Positions 1-9,480 of a stretch of 18,929 bases of DNA are shown one piece after another. The notes under the pieces were generated by a model that was not told where the DNA came from, searched no databases, and saw nothing but the letters and a program-made list of their open reading frames with translations. Within the stretch, counting starts at the first letter, position 1, and every line of letters starts with the position of its first letter. This DNA comes from Thermomucor indicae-seudaticae (Eukaryota > Mucoromycota > Mucoromycetes > Mucorales > Lichtheimiaceae): NCBI GenBank assembly GCA_000787465.1, contig JSYX01000326.1, positions 1 to 18,929 on the forward strand, given 5' to 3'. The position numbers and the translations under genes were made by a program.

Positions 1-237
1 CGGAAAGACTCGCGGTAGTGCGTTGCACCAGTTAGTAATGCTTCTTTGAAGGAGGTAACGTTTTGCTTTAAAACAAAAGCGTTTCCTTTATCTTTGATAC
101 AGGTACAATATGACAAAAAGAAGAGAGAAGGAGAATTATACAACACAAAAATGTACAATTAAATTATATGTAGAGGAAGATAGAAAGAAAAGATAAGGGT
201 TATACAAAAGGTACAAAGATCTGGGAGGGAGAGAAGT

Positions 238-2654
238 CTAGGTAGTTTCCTTTGGCTTTCCATTGTAGTGGGTGGTCGAATCAGAACCGGGACCATGAAC
301 TTTTTCATCGTTCGAGCCGTCGGGATGACCTGTTTCACCAAAGTAGTGAGCCAATTCGCGCTCGAGTGCAACACCTTCGAGTTTTGGCATGAGTTGGGCC
401 ATCTTGACTGGCGAGACTTTCTCGTCGTGGGCTTTGGCGAACATGACGTCGAGCTCTTCCAAAGAGCGGCCCTTGGTTTCCGGGTAAAAGAAGTAGACGA
501 TAGGAATGAACAGGAAGTTGAAGATTGCAAAAATGACGTAGATGCCATAACCTAAGCAACAAAAGGCATGAATATCACCTCTATCTCTTTCATATGCCCC
601 AAAAGAGAAACTTACCAATATTGGCAATGGCAGGAGGAGTAATCATAACAATGACATAGTTCGAAAGCCAGTTCGAACAAGTGGACAATGCATTGGCTTG
701 GACACGAGTGCGAAGAGGGTTGATTTCGGCGGGATAAAGCCAAGTCATGCCTTCAGAAGACGCCCCGTCAGTCACCCATTCTAACCTTTAAAGTCAACCA
801 TTCACTTACCCAAGAAGCCAATAGCAAAGAAAGTGTTAAAGGTAAAAAGAGTCAAAGTGGCAACGTAACCTTCGGCAGCAGGCAGAATAATTTGTCCCTC
901 CGCACCACGCCAGCCTTGAGCGATGCAGGCCGCAAGCACAGCCATAGAGCACATCATGCCAACCAAGCCGGTAAACATCAGCTTACGACTGAAAGTAGTA
1001 CAACAAAAGCTTAGCCTTGAGCTTTGTTACTGCAAAGCCAAAATGGTAAACATACCGGCCGAAGCGTTCAATAAAGAACATGGCAACGACTGCTGACAAC
1101 CAGTATCTGTCATGATGATGCAACGCATGAGCTATATTCTGGCCCCCCTGTTCCCACGCTCCGGTAGTCCGTGAACTTACTCTGTACCATTTACAGCAGC
1201 CAAAAGACGGGACATGGCCGCATCATAGCCGAGACTATGTAGTTTTTTTTTAGTTCAAAGCAGCGCCAAAACAAAGAAACCCCTTTTTTCACTTACGTGT
1301 CTTCGAAAAGAACGGTAGCGTAGTAACTAATTGTGTTTCTCAGTTAGCATGTACTGAAACCCAAAAAAAATTGTCCGAGCAACATTTGTATACTCACGTG
1401 ATAAGGTTAATGCCACAGTATTGCTGCATTGCCTGGGAAATGACACCAAGCAAGCAACGACGGAAATGTTGAACACGGCCGTGTCTCCAGAACTCGCGAT
1501 ACGAGAACTTTTGACCTTCGAGCGAAAGAGTGTGTTCCAAAATAGCAATTTCTTCATCGACTTCGTCGCTGTCGGGGTCAGCGTTCTTGAGACGAGCAAT
1601 CACGTCGCGGGCTTGTTCGACACGATTCTTTTTGAGCAACCAACGAGGTGAGTCTGGCAGGATGAGCATGCCGGCGATGACCACAAGGGCAAAAAAGGCT
1701 TGAAAGGCAACGGGGAATCGCCAACGGACACTGCCGGTGGCAAAAAAGAGACCGTAGTCGATCCAGTATGAGATCATGATACCGAATCCGATCAGCATGC
1801 CTTCGTTCATGATCATGAAACCACGGCTTTTCGGCTTGGCGCATTCACTCTGGTATGTGGGAATGGTACTGGTCACCATACCGTTCCCGATGCCGGTAAA
1901 GATCCGAGAAAAGCAGAGCATGCCGTAGTTGATAGAGCCAGCCTGAATAGCAGTGCCAATCTAGGAGAAATAACAGATCGAATGAATGAGAAAGCCATCA
2001 AAAGAAATAAGCTAGAAAAACTTACAGCGATAATCCATGTACCGTAAAAGGTCGAACTACGACGACCCCAGGAATCACCGTAAAAGAGAATAAGCACAGC
2101 TCCCAAGAAACAACCCTGTTATCGCGTGCGTCAGTTAGATAAGCGTCCAATTTAGCTTGTAATCGTTATATACTCACGATTTGGTAAATGCTGACCATGT
2201 TCTATCGATATGAATCTTGTTTAATACACTGCGTATCTCAAAGGAAAAGGTAGATATAGCAAACTTACGGATTGCAAAGCTGGCGTACCGGTGCACTGGC
2301 CCGGCAGATGACAGACTGGGTTGGATTCTGCATAAGGCGTGGCCGTAGGGAATTGCATTTGGAACTCAGGAAGCTAAAGTGTGGGGTTTTAGTACAAGAA
2401 ACAAGGGCTTCTTCCATATCGAACATACTGTTAATAGCGAACTCATGACACCTTGATCATAACCAAACATCAGACTAGGAAGACGGTGAGTATAGAGCCG
2501 TCTCCGACACGGCAGTGGAGGGCACTTACAATCCAGCACCGGCAACGAAACCGATACAATGGTTTAATGCTTTGCCACGCAACGGTTTACCGCCAAAGAT
2601 TGGAATCTCTGGCAAGTTGGATAAACGATCCGCCCATCTTCTAATGAATCCCAT
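238..2654 (-). CDS. MFS sugar porter (hexose-type transporter), 12 exons
   Basis: Membrane protein of the sugar porter family of the major facilitator superfamily, probably importing a hexose or other sugar at the plasma membrane; the substrate cannot be read from sequence. Exons on the minus strand: 2654-2530, 2474-2429, 2373-2269, 2201-2178, 2115-2026, 1960-1398, 1326-1297, 1234-1181, 1106-1056, 988-810, 750-616 and 551-238. They total 1716 nt, or 571 residues, within the family's usual size. Visible family signatures are GYDQGVMSS in the first helix, GDSWGRRSS in the loop after helix 2 (about residue 108), LPDSPRWLLKK before the central loop, QQYCGINLIT in helix 7, ERFGRRKLM, and PETKGRSLEELD near residue 490. 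The tail is hydrophilic. The start is the first in-frame ATG and gives a short cytosolic N-terminus. Most introns have a GTAAGT, GTATGT or GTGAGT donor. The identification as a sugar porter is firm; the substrate is not assigned. Confidence 0.95.
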
Positions 2655-2855
2655 CTTTTTTCTCTCTGCAAGGTAAAAAGAAGAAGAAAGAAGTAGAAAA
2701 AAAGATGCGCGATGTATTCTAGTTCCTGAGAACACGCAGCTTATTTAAAAACGGAAGGAAGTACTGGAGGTTTTCCAAATCAAGTATAGTACGTTTCTCA
2801 TGAAAGCAGCACAGAAACATTTTTTTCAGCGTGATTCACAGAAATTACAGAAAAA

Positions 2856-2868
2856 CTGGGGTCCCCGC
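2856..2868. promoter_or_regulatory. Paired CreA/Mig1-like sites upstream of the sugar porter
   Basis: CTGGGG (2856-2861) and CCCCGC (2863-2868) lie back to back one base apart, about 205 bp upstream of the transporter ATG. Both match the SYGGRG consensus of the fungal carbon catabolite repressor CreA/Mig1, one on each strand. A further CCCCGC lies at 3256-3261. Paired sites in a sugar transporter promoter are plausible for glucose repression, but six-base motifs are common by chance. Confidence 0.35.
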
Positions 2869-3950
2869 CTTATCGGAGAGTTTTCGCTTCATGATTCTGC
2901 TACATAGTTACAGAAATCGGTTGTTTCTCAAGTGAGGAAAAACTTTGGATTCTCCAGCAAAAAGGCGAAGAAAAAGGACATATGTATATGCCAAAGAGGA
3001 CGCCGTCGTTTTCGCTTTTGCAGATCAACAATGAAACAGGAAAAGACTGATACAACCGTGCATACCATAAATGTCCATTTCTGTACGTCATACATAATCC
3101 TCGGGTTATTTTTTCTTTCTGGCTTGGACAACGCATCATATGATAAGGCAAAGCACTTCTTTTTTTTACTGGCGGCGGGCCCCAAGTGGCAAATTTCTGG
3201 TCCGTGCCTATTAGAAGAAACATGCGGCGTGTGAGTGGCAAAAAAGAAACGAACCCCCCGCTTGCGCAGCTGTTTCTCCTGAGTCCTGAGGTCCTGGACA
3301 TGAAAACGTGCGTTAGGCATCATCGGACCGATCTTCAGTATAATGCATCAACTCTCGCCAAGTAGTCTTCTATTCTCTGATGGAAGGTCTCGTCCCAATA
3401 GACGTAATACAAAATAGACACTTTGCGCTTTTTTGGCTGTTGCACCGAGGGATCGAGCTATCATATCAAAGCTGATCTTCTTCGGAACGCGGGAAAACAT
3501 GTTGCTTTCTTTATGAACGAAAGCCTGTTTCCTTTTTTCTTGCGCGGCACGTTTCCCCCTTTCCATTCCGTTCGTCTCCTGACCCCCCGTCTGATTCGGC
3601 TAGTGACTATATGAGGCAAAAATCAGTCCCGTTTTACAGTTCACGTATATTGTGAAATATTGATTTCTGATCAAAAACAGAATCTGAAAGTTTTGCATCG
3701 CATCCAGAAAATAGTGATATGAAATCGGAGATCCAATTTTCTGCCTTTTCGTCGTCGCCTGGGGCGATGTTACACCAGGCTCCTCTGTCGATTTCTTTCC
3801 TCTGATGGCCGCTTTATGTGCGTACGTGGAATGTTATAATACGTATCGATTTGGTTAGTAACAAGGTTTGTTTCTCACACTCGACTTTGCCAACGCTTAA
3901 TCGCGATGATAAAAGTGCTCAGCACACGCGTGCAAAGGTAAGCCCTCCTG

Positions 3951-3974
3951 AGAATGCAGAATTTTCTGCATTCT
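3951..3974. repeat. 24-bp near-perfect palindrome in intergenic DNA
   Basis: AGAATGCAGAA is followed by two T bases and then its exact reverse complement, giving 11-bp arms. It lies in the gap between the sugar porter and Sde2, far from both coding regions. It could be a protein-binding site, a hairpin in a non-coding transcript, or a remnant of a mobile element end. Confidence 0.6.
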
Positions 3975-4398
3975 GACCAACAGCAAACCGGTCATCCGAC
4001 TCTACACCAATCCCCAAAAAGAAATAAAAAGCCTTTCTCGGCTGAGCAGGCAGGACACAGGATAAAATGCGATAAACAGATGGTCTTTATATAGATATTT
4101 TGTTTTTTGATTGGCTTTATGGTTTAGCCGTGATCGCGTCCTCGCCCATCTTCCTTTTGGCCACGACAATTTGTTGCCAAGCAGCACTGCTCTTAGTTAC
4201 TGAGTTCCGATCGCCTTCGTCTATGCAGTAAAGTTTTAAACGTAAAGATCTAGAAAGAAAAGTTTATTTTCTGGCCAAGCGTTTTTGGAATTGATCCAAT
4301 CATACATGATGTGCGTCAATCAGATAAAGTCACTTGCAACAGAAGTTTTATTCTCCATTGGCTTCGTAGCAAAAGTGCAGGGAGGGGGAAAATGACTC

Positions 4399-5079
4399 TT
4401 AATCTTCTTCACTGGATTCTTCTTCTTCTTCATCGGCGTCATCAAATACACTTGCCACAGCCGCAGGTGCCTGCTGCTGCGGCACAACCTCTTGCTTATG
4501 ATGATTATTATTGTTCTCCTGTTTCGATACCATTTCTCGTGTGACGTTTCTCACAGTCTCCATAAGCTGCTCATATTGTTCCAAATACTCCGTATCATCG
4601 AACCGATGCACAGGCTTTTCAGGCTCCTTTAACGCTTCTTCGATTTTTTTCGCCAAACGCTCTCGTCGCTCACGTTCACGTTTTGGTATCAAGTTCAGTT
4701 CTTCCTGGAGCCTCTTGGCTTCATTGACTTTACGGATGCGTCGTCCTTGCAAATCTCGGCAGGCTTCGAAATTGGTTGTTTTCTGGGCATTCATACGACC
4801 ACCCTGGGCTCGCAACATGGAACCGAAACCGCCTTTACCGCCACGAAGCCGCAATGACAAGTCGAACATTGCCAATGTGTTGCCATGATTGAATAGGGCG
4901 TCTTGATCGGTCAATGGGATACCACCCATGGTGGTGATGCGCTGTTCGTCCACCGGAATACTCGTCACACGCTCCACATATTGCTTCAAATCAAGGACGG
5001 TAAGATCGCTTTGTGAATCATTAAATGCTACACAGATTGGAGCTTGACCTCCAAACAGATTGACAATCGCTTGATGCAT
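4399..5079 (-). CDS. SDE2: Sde2 ubiquitin-fold splicing/genome-stability factor
   Basis: Single-exon gene of 226 residues. Residues 1-81 form an N-terminal ubiquitin-like domain ending in LRLRGG, followed directly by KGGFGSMLRAQGGRM. This GG-KGG junction is the hallmark of Sde2: in fission yeast a ubiquitin protease cuts after GG, and the released C-terminal part, starting with Lys, joins the spliceosome to promote excision of particular introns; human SDE2 acts at replication forks and in splicing. Here the cut would fall between Gly81 and Lys82. Next come the conserved basic segment (NFEACRDLQGRRIRKVNEAKRL), a charged coiled-coil-like stretch (KRERERRERLAKKIEEAL), and an acidic tail ending EESSEED. 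The ATG at 5079 is chosen because the open frame farther upstream has only a TTG, and MHQAIVNLF starts the first strand of the fold. Identity rests on the processing motif and the domain order. Confidence 0.93.
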   Translation of the reverse strand: MHQAIVNLFGGQAPICVAFNDSQSDLTVLDLKQYVERVTSIPVDEQRITTMGGIPLTDQDALFNHGNTLAMFDLSLRLRGGKGGFGSMLRAQGGRMNAQKTTNFEACRDLQGRRIRKVNEAKRLQEELNLIPKRERERRERLAKKIEEALKEPEKPVHRFDDTEYLEQYEQLMETVRNVTREMVSKQENNNNHHKQEVVPQQQAPAAVASVFDDADEEEEESSEED

Positions 5080-5325
5080 TATGGTGGTTGATCTCAAGAA
5101 GCACAAAAGGACCTCGGCTGCCGTAATGCTTTAAATTTCACATGCCGCTTTAATTTGATTGGATCCTGTCAGAACAATGCTTGACGAGTACTTATTTACT
5201 TGGTTTTGAACTCAAAAGAAACGAACCGAGGGTAAAAACGAAGACAGGAAGAGGGAGTACATGCAACAGACAGCTTGTATGTATATATGCAAGTAAGGAG
5301 GGAAAAAATGTGAAATAATAAGCCT

Positions 5326-6816
5326 TTAAGATTGCTTGCACTCTGGAGCATTGTCACCCTTGGAAGCAGGCTATAAAAAGATAAAAGAAAAGTGTGAGAT
5401 CCTAGCACTCTTTTCTTTCTATCATCAAGGATAACATACGGCAGCATCGTCGTCGTCGTCATCATCATCGTCATCATCCTCCTCTTCGTCCTCCTCGTCG
5501 TCGTCTTCGTCATAAAAGTCATCCTCAAAATCATCGTCACCGTCAAAGTCATCATAATCCAATGCCTTGCCGGTGAAATAATCGACCGCATGAGGAATGA
5601 TTTTGTCCTTGAATTCTTCGCCCATCTCGTAGTCAGCCTCGAGCTTGGCGTCCAAACCCTCGGCCTCTTCTTCATCCAATTCTTCATTTTCAGCCGGAAG
5701 GCGGGGCGGATTGAAAAAGTTGAAGAAGGTCTCTGCTGGAACGGTGCGCTTGACCACACGTGTCTTGTTGGTTCCCTTGTGGCGCTGTTTCTTGGTCTCG
5801 ACCTTCACCGTCAAGTCTTTACCTTCGTTCCAATTGATCCTGGTACCTTCGGCATGGTCGTACACGAAATCACCGCCCTGAGCATGATCTTGGTAAAAGT
5901 AAGTCTTGGTCAACACCTTGTCGGTAAAGAATGGGTTTTTTTCAGAAAACTCGAACTCGAGCTTGAATCCAGGCTTGTCCATGTAATACATTCGAATGTC
6001 CACCAGATGCTTGAGTGCCTCTTCATCCTGTTCCGTGATACTCTCACCAATCTGAGGGTGGTTCTTTAGTGTCGTAAGCCAGAACTCGGGAATTCCCTGC
6101 ACGTTCTTATCATCTTCATCGCTACTGTTTGTTGCTGTCGTCTCCTTTGATTCTTCTTCCTTCGATTCTTCTTTTTCTTCTGCATCCACCTTTTCACCGA
6201 TAGCGACTTCCTCGTCCGTTGGCTCGTACTTTCCGTTAATCACTTCAGATCGCTTCGTGTACAACGGTTGATACAGTTCGAGGTATTTCTTTTCTAATGC
6301 CAAAACCTCTTCCTGGAACTTGCTTTCCAGTTCAGCATGCTTCGACTGCAGGTACTTTAAACCATGGATACGTCGCTTCACAGATTCTGGATATGATTCC
6401 AACGATAAGGACCCTAGTCCCATACGAGCGGCAATCCTCTTTTGCAATTCGGTGACACCACTCATTGCGGAAGACACACCTATCAAAAAGGGAGAAGGAA
6501 AAGGGAGAAGAGAAAGAAGGGGAGAAAGAGAGCTATTTAGCTTTTACGTATTTCCCCACCACTGTCACCAGGAATGTCGCACCTGGAGTCATAATCGTTT
6601 CCATATCTTCTGAAATTGTAGACACGTTGGGGCGGTACGTTGAAGTGATCGGTGCTGGGTTAATGGGCGTGTTTTGGGGCGTCGGTGCAGAGGACTGCTG
6701 TAGTTTCTTGCTCTTTATATCGACACCCGAGGCTACCAGGCACCTGTTAATACGACGTTTGGCTTTCAAATCCCCAGCTGTACGGGATACCGCACATTAC
6801 CAGATTGCTGAACCAT
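5326..6816 (-). CDS. NAP1: Nucleosome assembly protein NAP1 (histone H2A-H2B chaperone)
   Basis: NAP-family histone chaperone, which carries H2A-H2B and shuttles between cytoplasm and nucleus. Main exon 6479-5440 carries the whole NAP fold: the long dimerisation helix (ESVKRRIHGLKYLQ, then an ELESKFQEEVLALEKKY-type run), IPEFWLTTLKNHPQ, KPGFKLEFEFSEKNPFF, the ETFFNFFNPP motif, and a tail of about 40 mostly Asp/Glu residues. An upstream exon ending at 6583 supplies SSAPTPQNTPINPAP, matching the yeast N-terminal APTPHNTP motif. The joining 103-bp intron (6480-6582) has a very strong pyrimidine tract and phase-1 ends. A 69-bp intron (5371-5439, GTATGT...TATAG) leads to a last exon (5370-5326) ending PECKQS, like the CKQQ end of animal and plant NAP1. 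The N-terminal start is unresolved: no ATG lies in the first-exon frame, so a further small exon is likely. The ATG at 6816 is a candidate only. Confidence 0.93.
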
Positions 6817-7163
6817 ACGAATAGGACTGTGGACAGCGAACCAAAAAAGCAAAAGGTCGGTGCTTTGGGGCCGAAAAAAGGAACGGACCTTGATTCGGCC
6901 TTGAAAACGAAATGGTCCTTCCCCAGAGGTGTTCTATGGTCTGGAGAATTCATCAGGGGTCCCAAGGAACATGTGATGGCTACAAACATTTGGAGGAATG
7001 CTCAACAGGTTAATCATCAGCTAGCAGCTTTTTTGACTTAAATCATTTCGGGTACATTTCTCGGTGAAAGCACTTATCAGTACCCCTCCCTTTATTGCAA
7101 TACTGATCCAATATTTGGGGTCAGATTCCCCAAGAAAACCTGTGGTCAAAAAAAGAGCCTTGC
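6817..7163. other. Intergenic region between NAP1 and RAD23
   Basis: About 350 bp between the probable 5' end of NAP1 and the stop of RAD23, so it should hold the NAP1 promoter and the RAD23 3' end. The open frame at 6805-7041 on the plus strand has no recognisable domain and runs across the NAP1 5' end; I do not call it. Confidence 0.5.
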
Positions 7164-8883
7164 TCACTGCTGCTCGAAGTCTTCTGCACCATGGTCAAAC
7201 AGGTAATTCGCTGCTAACTCTGTACTCCGAACCGTGTGGTCAGTGCATTGCATAATGGAAATCTTCCTTCAAACTCACCTTCATTCTTATCGCAAGCGAA
7301 GTACGCTTCAATAGCTAAAGCCCTGTCGAAGCCCAAGCTCTCCAACTAAATAATATGAGTATAATCGTTTCGTCACGGTGACAAGTGTTACACTTACTCG
7401 GTCGATAGCTTCTTTTTCTTCTTGGGTCACCTATTCCTCGCAAATTTAGCGTCCTTACTCGCTCGCTGAACCCTCCAGTTTCGATAGTACCTGTATAACC
7501 TGGGATCCTTGCGGCACACCTTCTTCATCTTCTGCACCTTCCATCAACATTTGCAGAAAGCTTTGCGGGTCAGCATTGATCATTCGAAGGACTTCTGGAT
7601 TGGTTTGTCCCAATTGTTGGAGAAGAGGCTGTAATAGCGCAGGATTACTCTGAACAAGCTGTCGCAGCTGTTGGAAATGTGGAGTTCCTCGTAACTGCGA
7701 AAAGTCAACATTGCCTGCTGCCTGTTGCTCTTGTTGCTGTTGCTGTTGAGCTTGTTGTGCAGCCGTGAAAAGGTTCTGTGGTTGGTCTTCAATTGGACTT
7801 TGTCAGCTCTACATTATTCAGACTAACAATTTCCACGGTATATACTAACCATTGTTCGCAGGAGCGGGTGCTGCAGCCGGAGAGTTAGTAGCTGCTGACC
7901 GGGTATTCTGGCTCGGTGAATGTATCTGCTGCTCTTCCGCAAGTAGATGCTCTGGAATACCCTGGCAGTTATGACGAAAAGGTCAATAAGGACAATGTCA
8001 CGCCAAAAGTGCAATGATCCTGGGTACTTTACGTTAAACAAGTACTCCACAGCCCTATCAGGATTATTGAAGCTTGCTCGAAGAGCGCGCTTGACTTGTT
8101 CACGTTCGAATCCCATCTCCATCATGTTTTGGATCACGCTTTCGTATTGGCTACCGGTAACTGTAAAACAGATCATAAGTTTATGTTTCCGTATTAGAAA
8201 CGCATCTTCATACCCAGTTGGTTTGAACTGTCGATTGGAGCAGCAGCTGCTTGCGTCTGGGTGGTCGCCGGCGAGGAGGTAGCGGGCGCAGCAGGCTGTT
8301 CAGCTGGTGGCTTCTGTTCCTCTGCCTTCTTGGGTGCTGTTTCTTTCTTTGCTTCAGATGAACTTGCAGCCGCAGCAGGTGAAGCCTTTGGCTGATAATG
8401 ATACTGTTATCAAACAGACCGGGATCAGGCTTTTCTTTTTGCTGCAATAACAAACCTTTGACACCATTAGGACCAGAAAGTCCTTTTCGCTAATGTTGTA
8501 CTCTTCGATCTTTTTGTCGTCCACCAAGATCTTGCCTGTAGTTGTTATCCTCGGATCAGAAAAACCTTGCTTTGCATAGAGTTTTTGATAACAAGACACG
8601 CGGATCCTTTCCACCTGCCTGAAAAGATCAGCTTCTGCTGTGCCGCGGGGTGTCCTTGAGATTCTTCAATCTTTTGTTTCAAAGCTTGGACCTAGTGGAG
8701 ACATCAGATTCGGGGTCACACGGTTGGGATTATGCTATGCATAGATTCGGGCTTACAGTATCGCCGCCGTCAACTTCGAGCTTGAACTGCTTTTGCTGAA
8801 GCGTCTTTATCGTAATTTGCTACAAGAATCTGTTCGTGGATGCCATTTCAAGGATCCGGAGATAACGTGCACTGACTTACCAT
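7164..8883 (-). CDS. RAD23: UV excision repair / proteasome shuttle protein Rad23
   Basis: Adaptor that binds polyubiquitin through two UBA domains and the proteasome through its UBL domain, and stabilises Rad4/XPC in nucleotide excision repair. Exons (minus): 8883-8881, 8819-8757, 8691-8619, 8535-8456, 8391-8214, 8160-8033, 7961-7850, 7786-7491, 7430-7398, 7345-7279 and 7219-7164. They sum to 1089 nt, 362 residues. Order: UBL at 1-76 ([33 protein letters not shown]); an Ala/Pro/Thr linker; UBA1 about 137-177 ([15 protein letters not shown]); a Gln-rich stretch; the XPC-binding domain about 235-295 ([23 protein letters not shown]); UBA2 about 312-355 ([20 protein letters not shown]). The first coding exon is only the ATG, followed by a perfect GTAAGT donor. 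Intron 3 (8536-8618) begins with GC rather than GT. The exon 7/8 junction was set by phase and could shift by a few codons. Confidence 0.95.
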
Positions 8884-9480
8884 GGCTACGGTAGGGTGTA
8901 AAATGTACCTCGAGGGGAAAAGCCACGTCTTGGTTGGCCGCGAGAAATCCTTAAATGGGAAGCAAACGTCACTGATTCGTCAGCTTCTCGGGCGGCTTCA
9001 GTTGCCTTCATAACACCTCGCTCAACAAACGCACATTGACTTTTTTTACTTTTTTTTGAACATAAGTGAGAACTCAAATTTTGCGTCCATTTTTGCCTCG
9101 AAATCAGCGTTTCATGGTTCCATTTGTTCGGCTATTGACAAGCACTGGAGTATATTATTCGCGTGTAATAAGCACTATGAGCTTATCTGATGCTAAATTC
9201 GAAAGCACTTCCACAAAAGAAATGCCACTACGAGGTGTGAGTGTGTACCTCACAACCGTTACGTGTTATGCAGCTATTTTAAGCTCTTGCTTAAGTCGCA
9301 AACAACTTATTTCGTTTGATGTGTACAAAAAGGAGCTCTTTTGAGAACAAAACTAGGGCAAACTAACTACAATATGGAAAGTATGACATGTCTATGTACT
9401 GGTTCCTTTGAGAAAGGAAGGAAACCCCAGGCGGATGAAGAAAGGGGTACACGCACACAATAGAGAGAAACAAAAATTGT
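8884..9480. other. Intergenic region between RAD23 and the OTC gene
   Basis: About 600 bp holding the RAD23 promoter and the OTC 3' end. A plus-strand open frame (9066-9344) has an internal start at 9177 reading MSLSDAKFESTSTKEMPLRG, followed by a GTGTGAGT donor-like sequence. It resembles a first exon but nothing continues it before the oppositely oriented OTC gene. I see no confident gene here. Confidence 0.5.

Larger units (their letters stand above)
2655..4398. other. Intergenic region and 5' flank of the sugar porter; no gene supported
   Basis: About 1.7 kb between the sugar porter start and the Sde2 stop. Open frames exist on both strands (for example 2900-3323 minus and 2932-3234 plus), but they overlap each other, have lysine- or serine-rich low-complexity composition and no domain I recognise. 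The stretch has many T and A runs, GC-box motifs near 2856-2868 and 3256-3261, and a 24-bp palindrome at 3951-3974. It probably holds the sugar porter promoter and 5' UTR. Confidence 0.5.

Noticed and set aside
2900..3323. Overlapping minus-strand ORFs of 131-133 residues upstream of the sugar porter, with a 100-residue plus-strand ORF across them
   Set aside because: Three overlapping frames with low-complexity Ser/Lys/Phe-rich products and no motif; this fits a T- and A-rich promoter region rather than a gene.
5441..5520. Trinucleotide-like repeat (CGT/CAT/CTC)
   Set aside because: It encodes the Asp/Glu tail of NAP1, a normal feature of the family, not an independent microsatellite.
5590..6069. 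Plus-strand ORF of 159 residues
   Set aside because: It is antisense to the NAP1 coding exon, whose product is clearly conserved; the open frame is a by-product of its codon bias.
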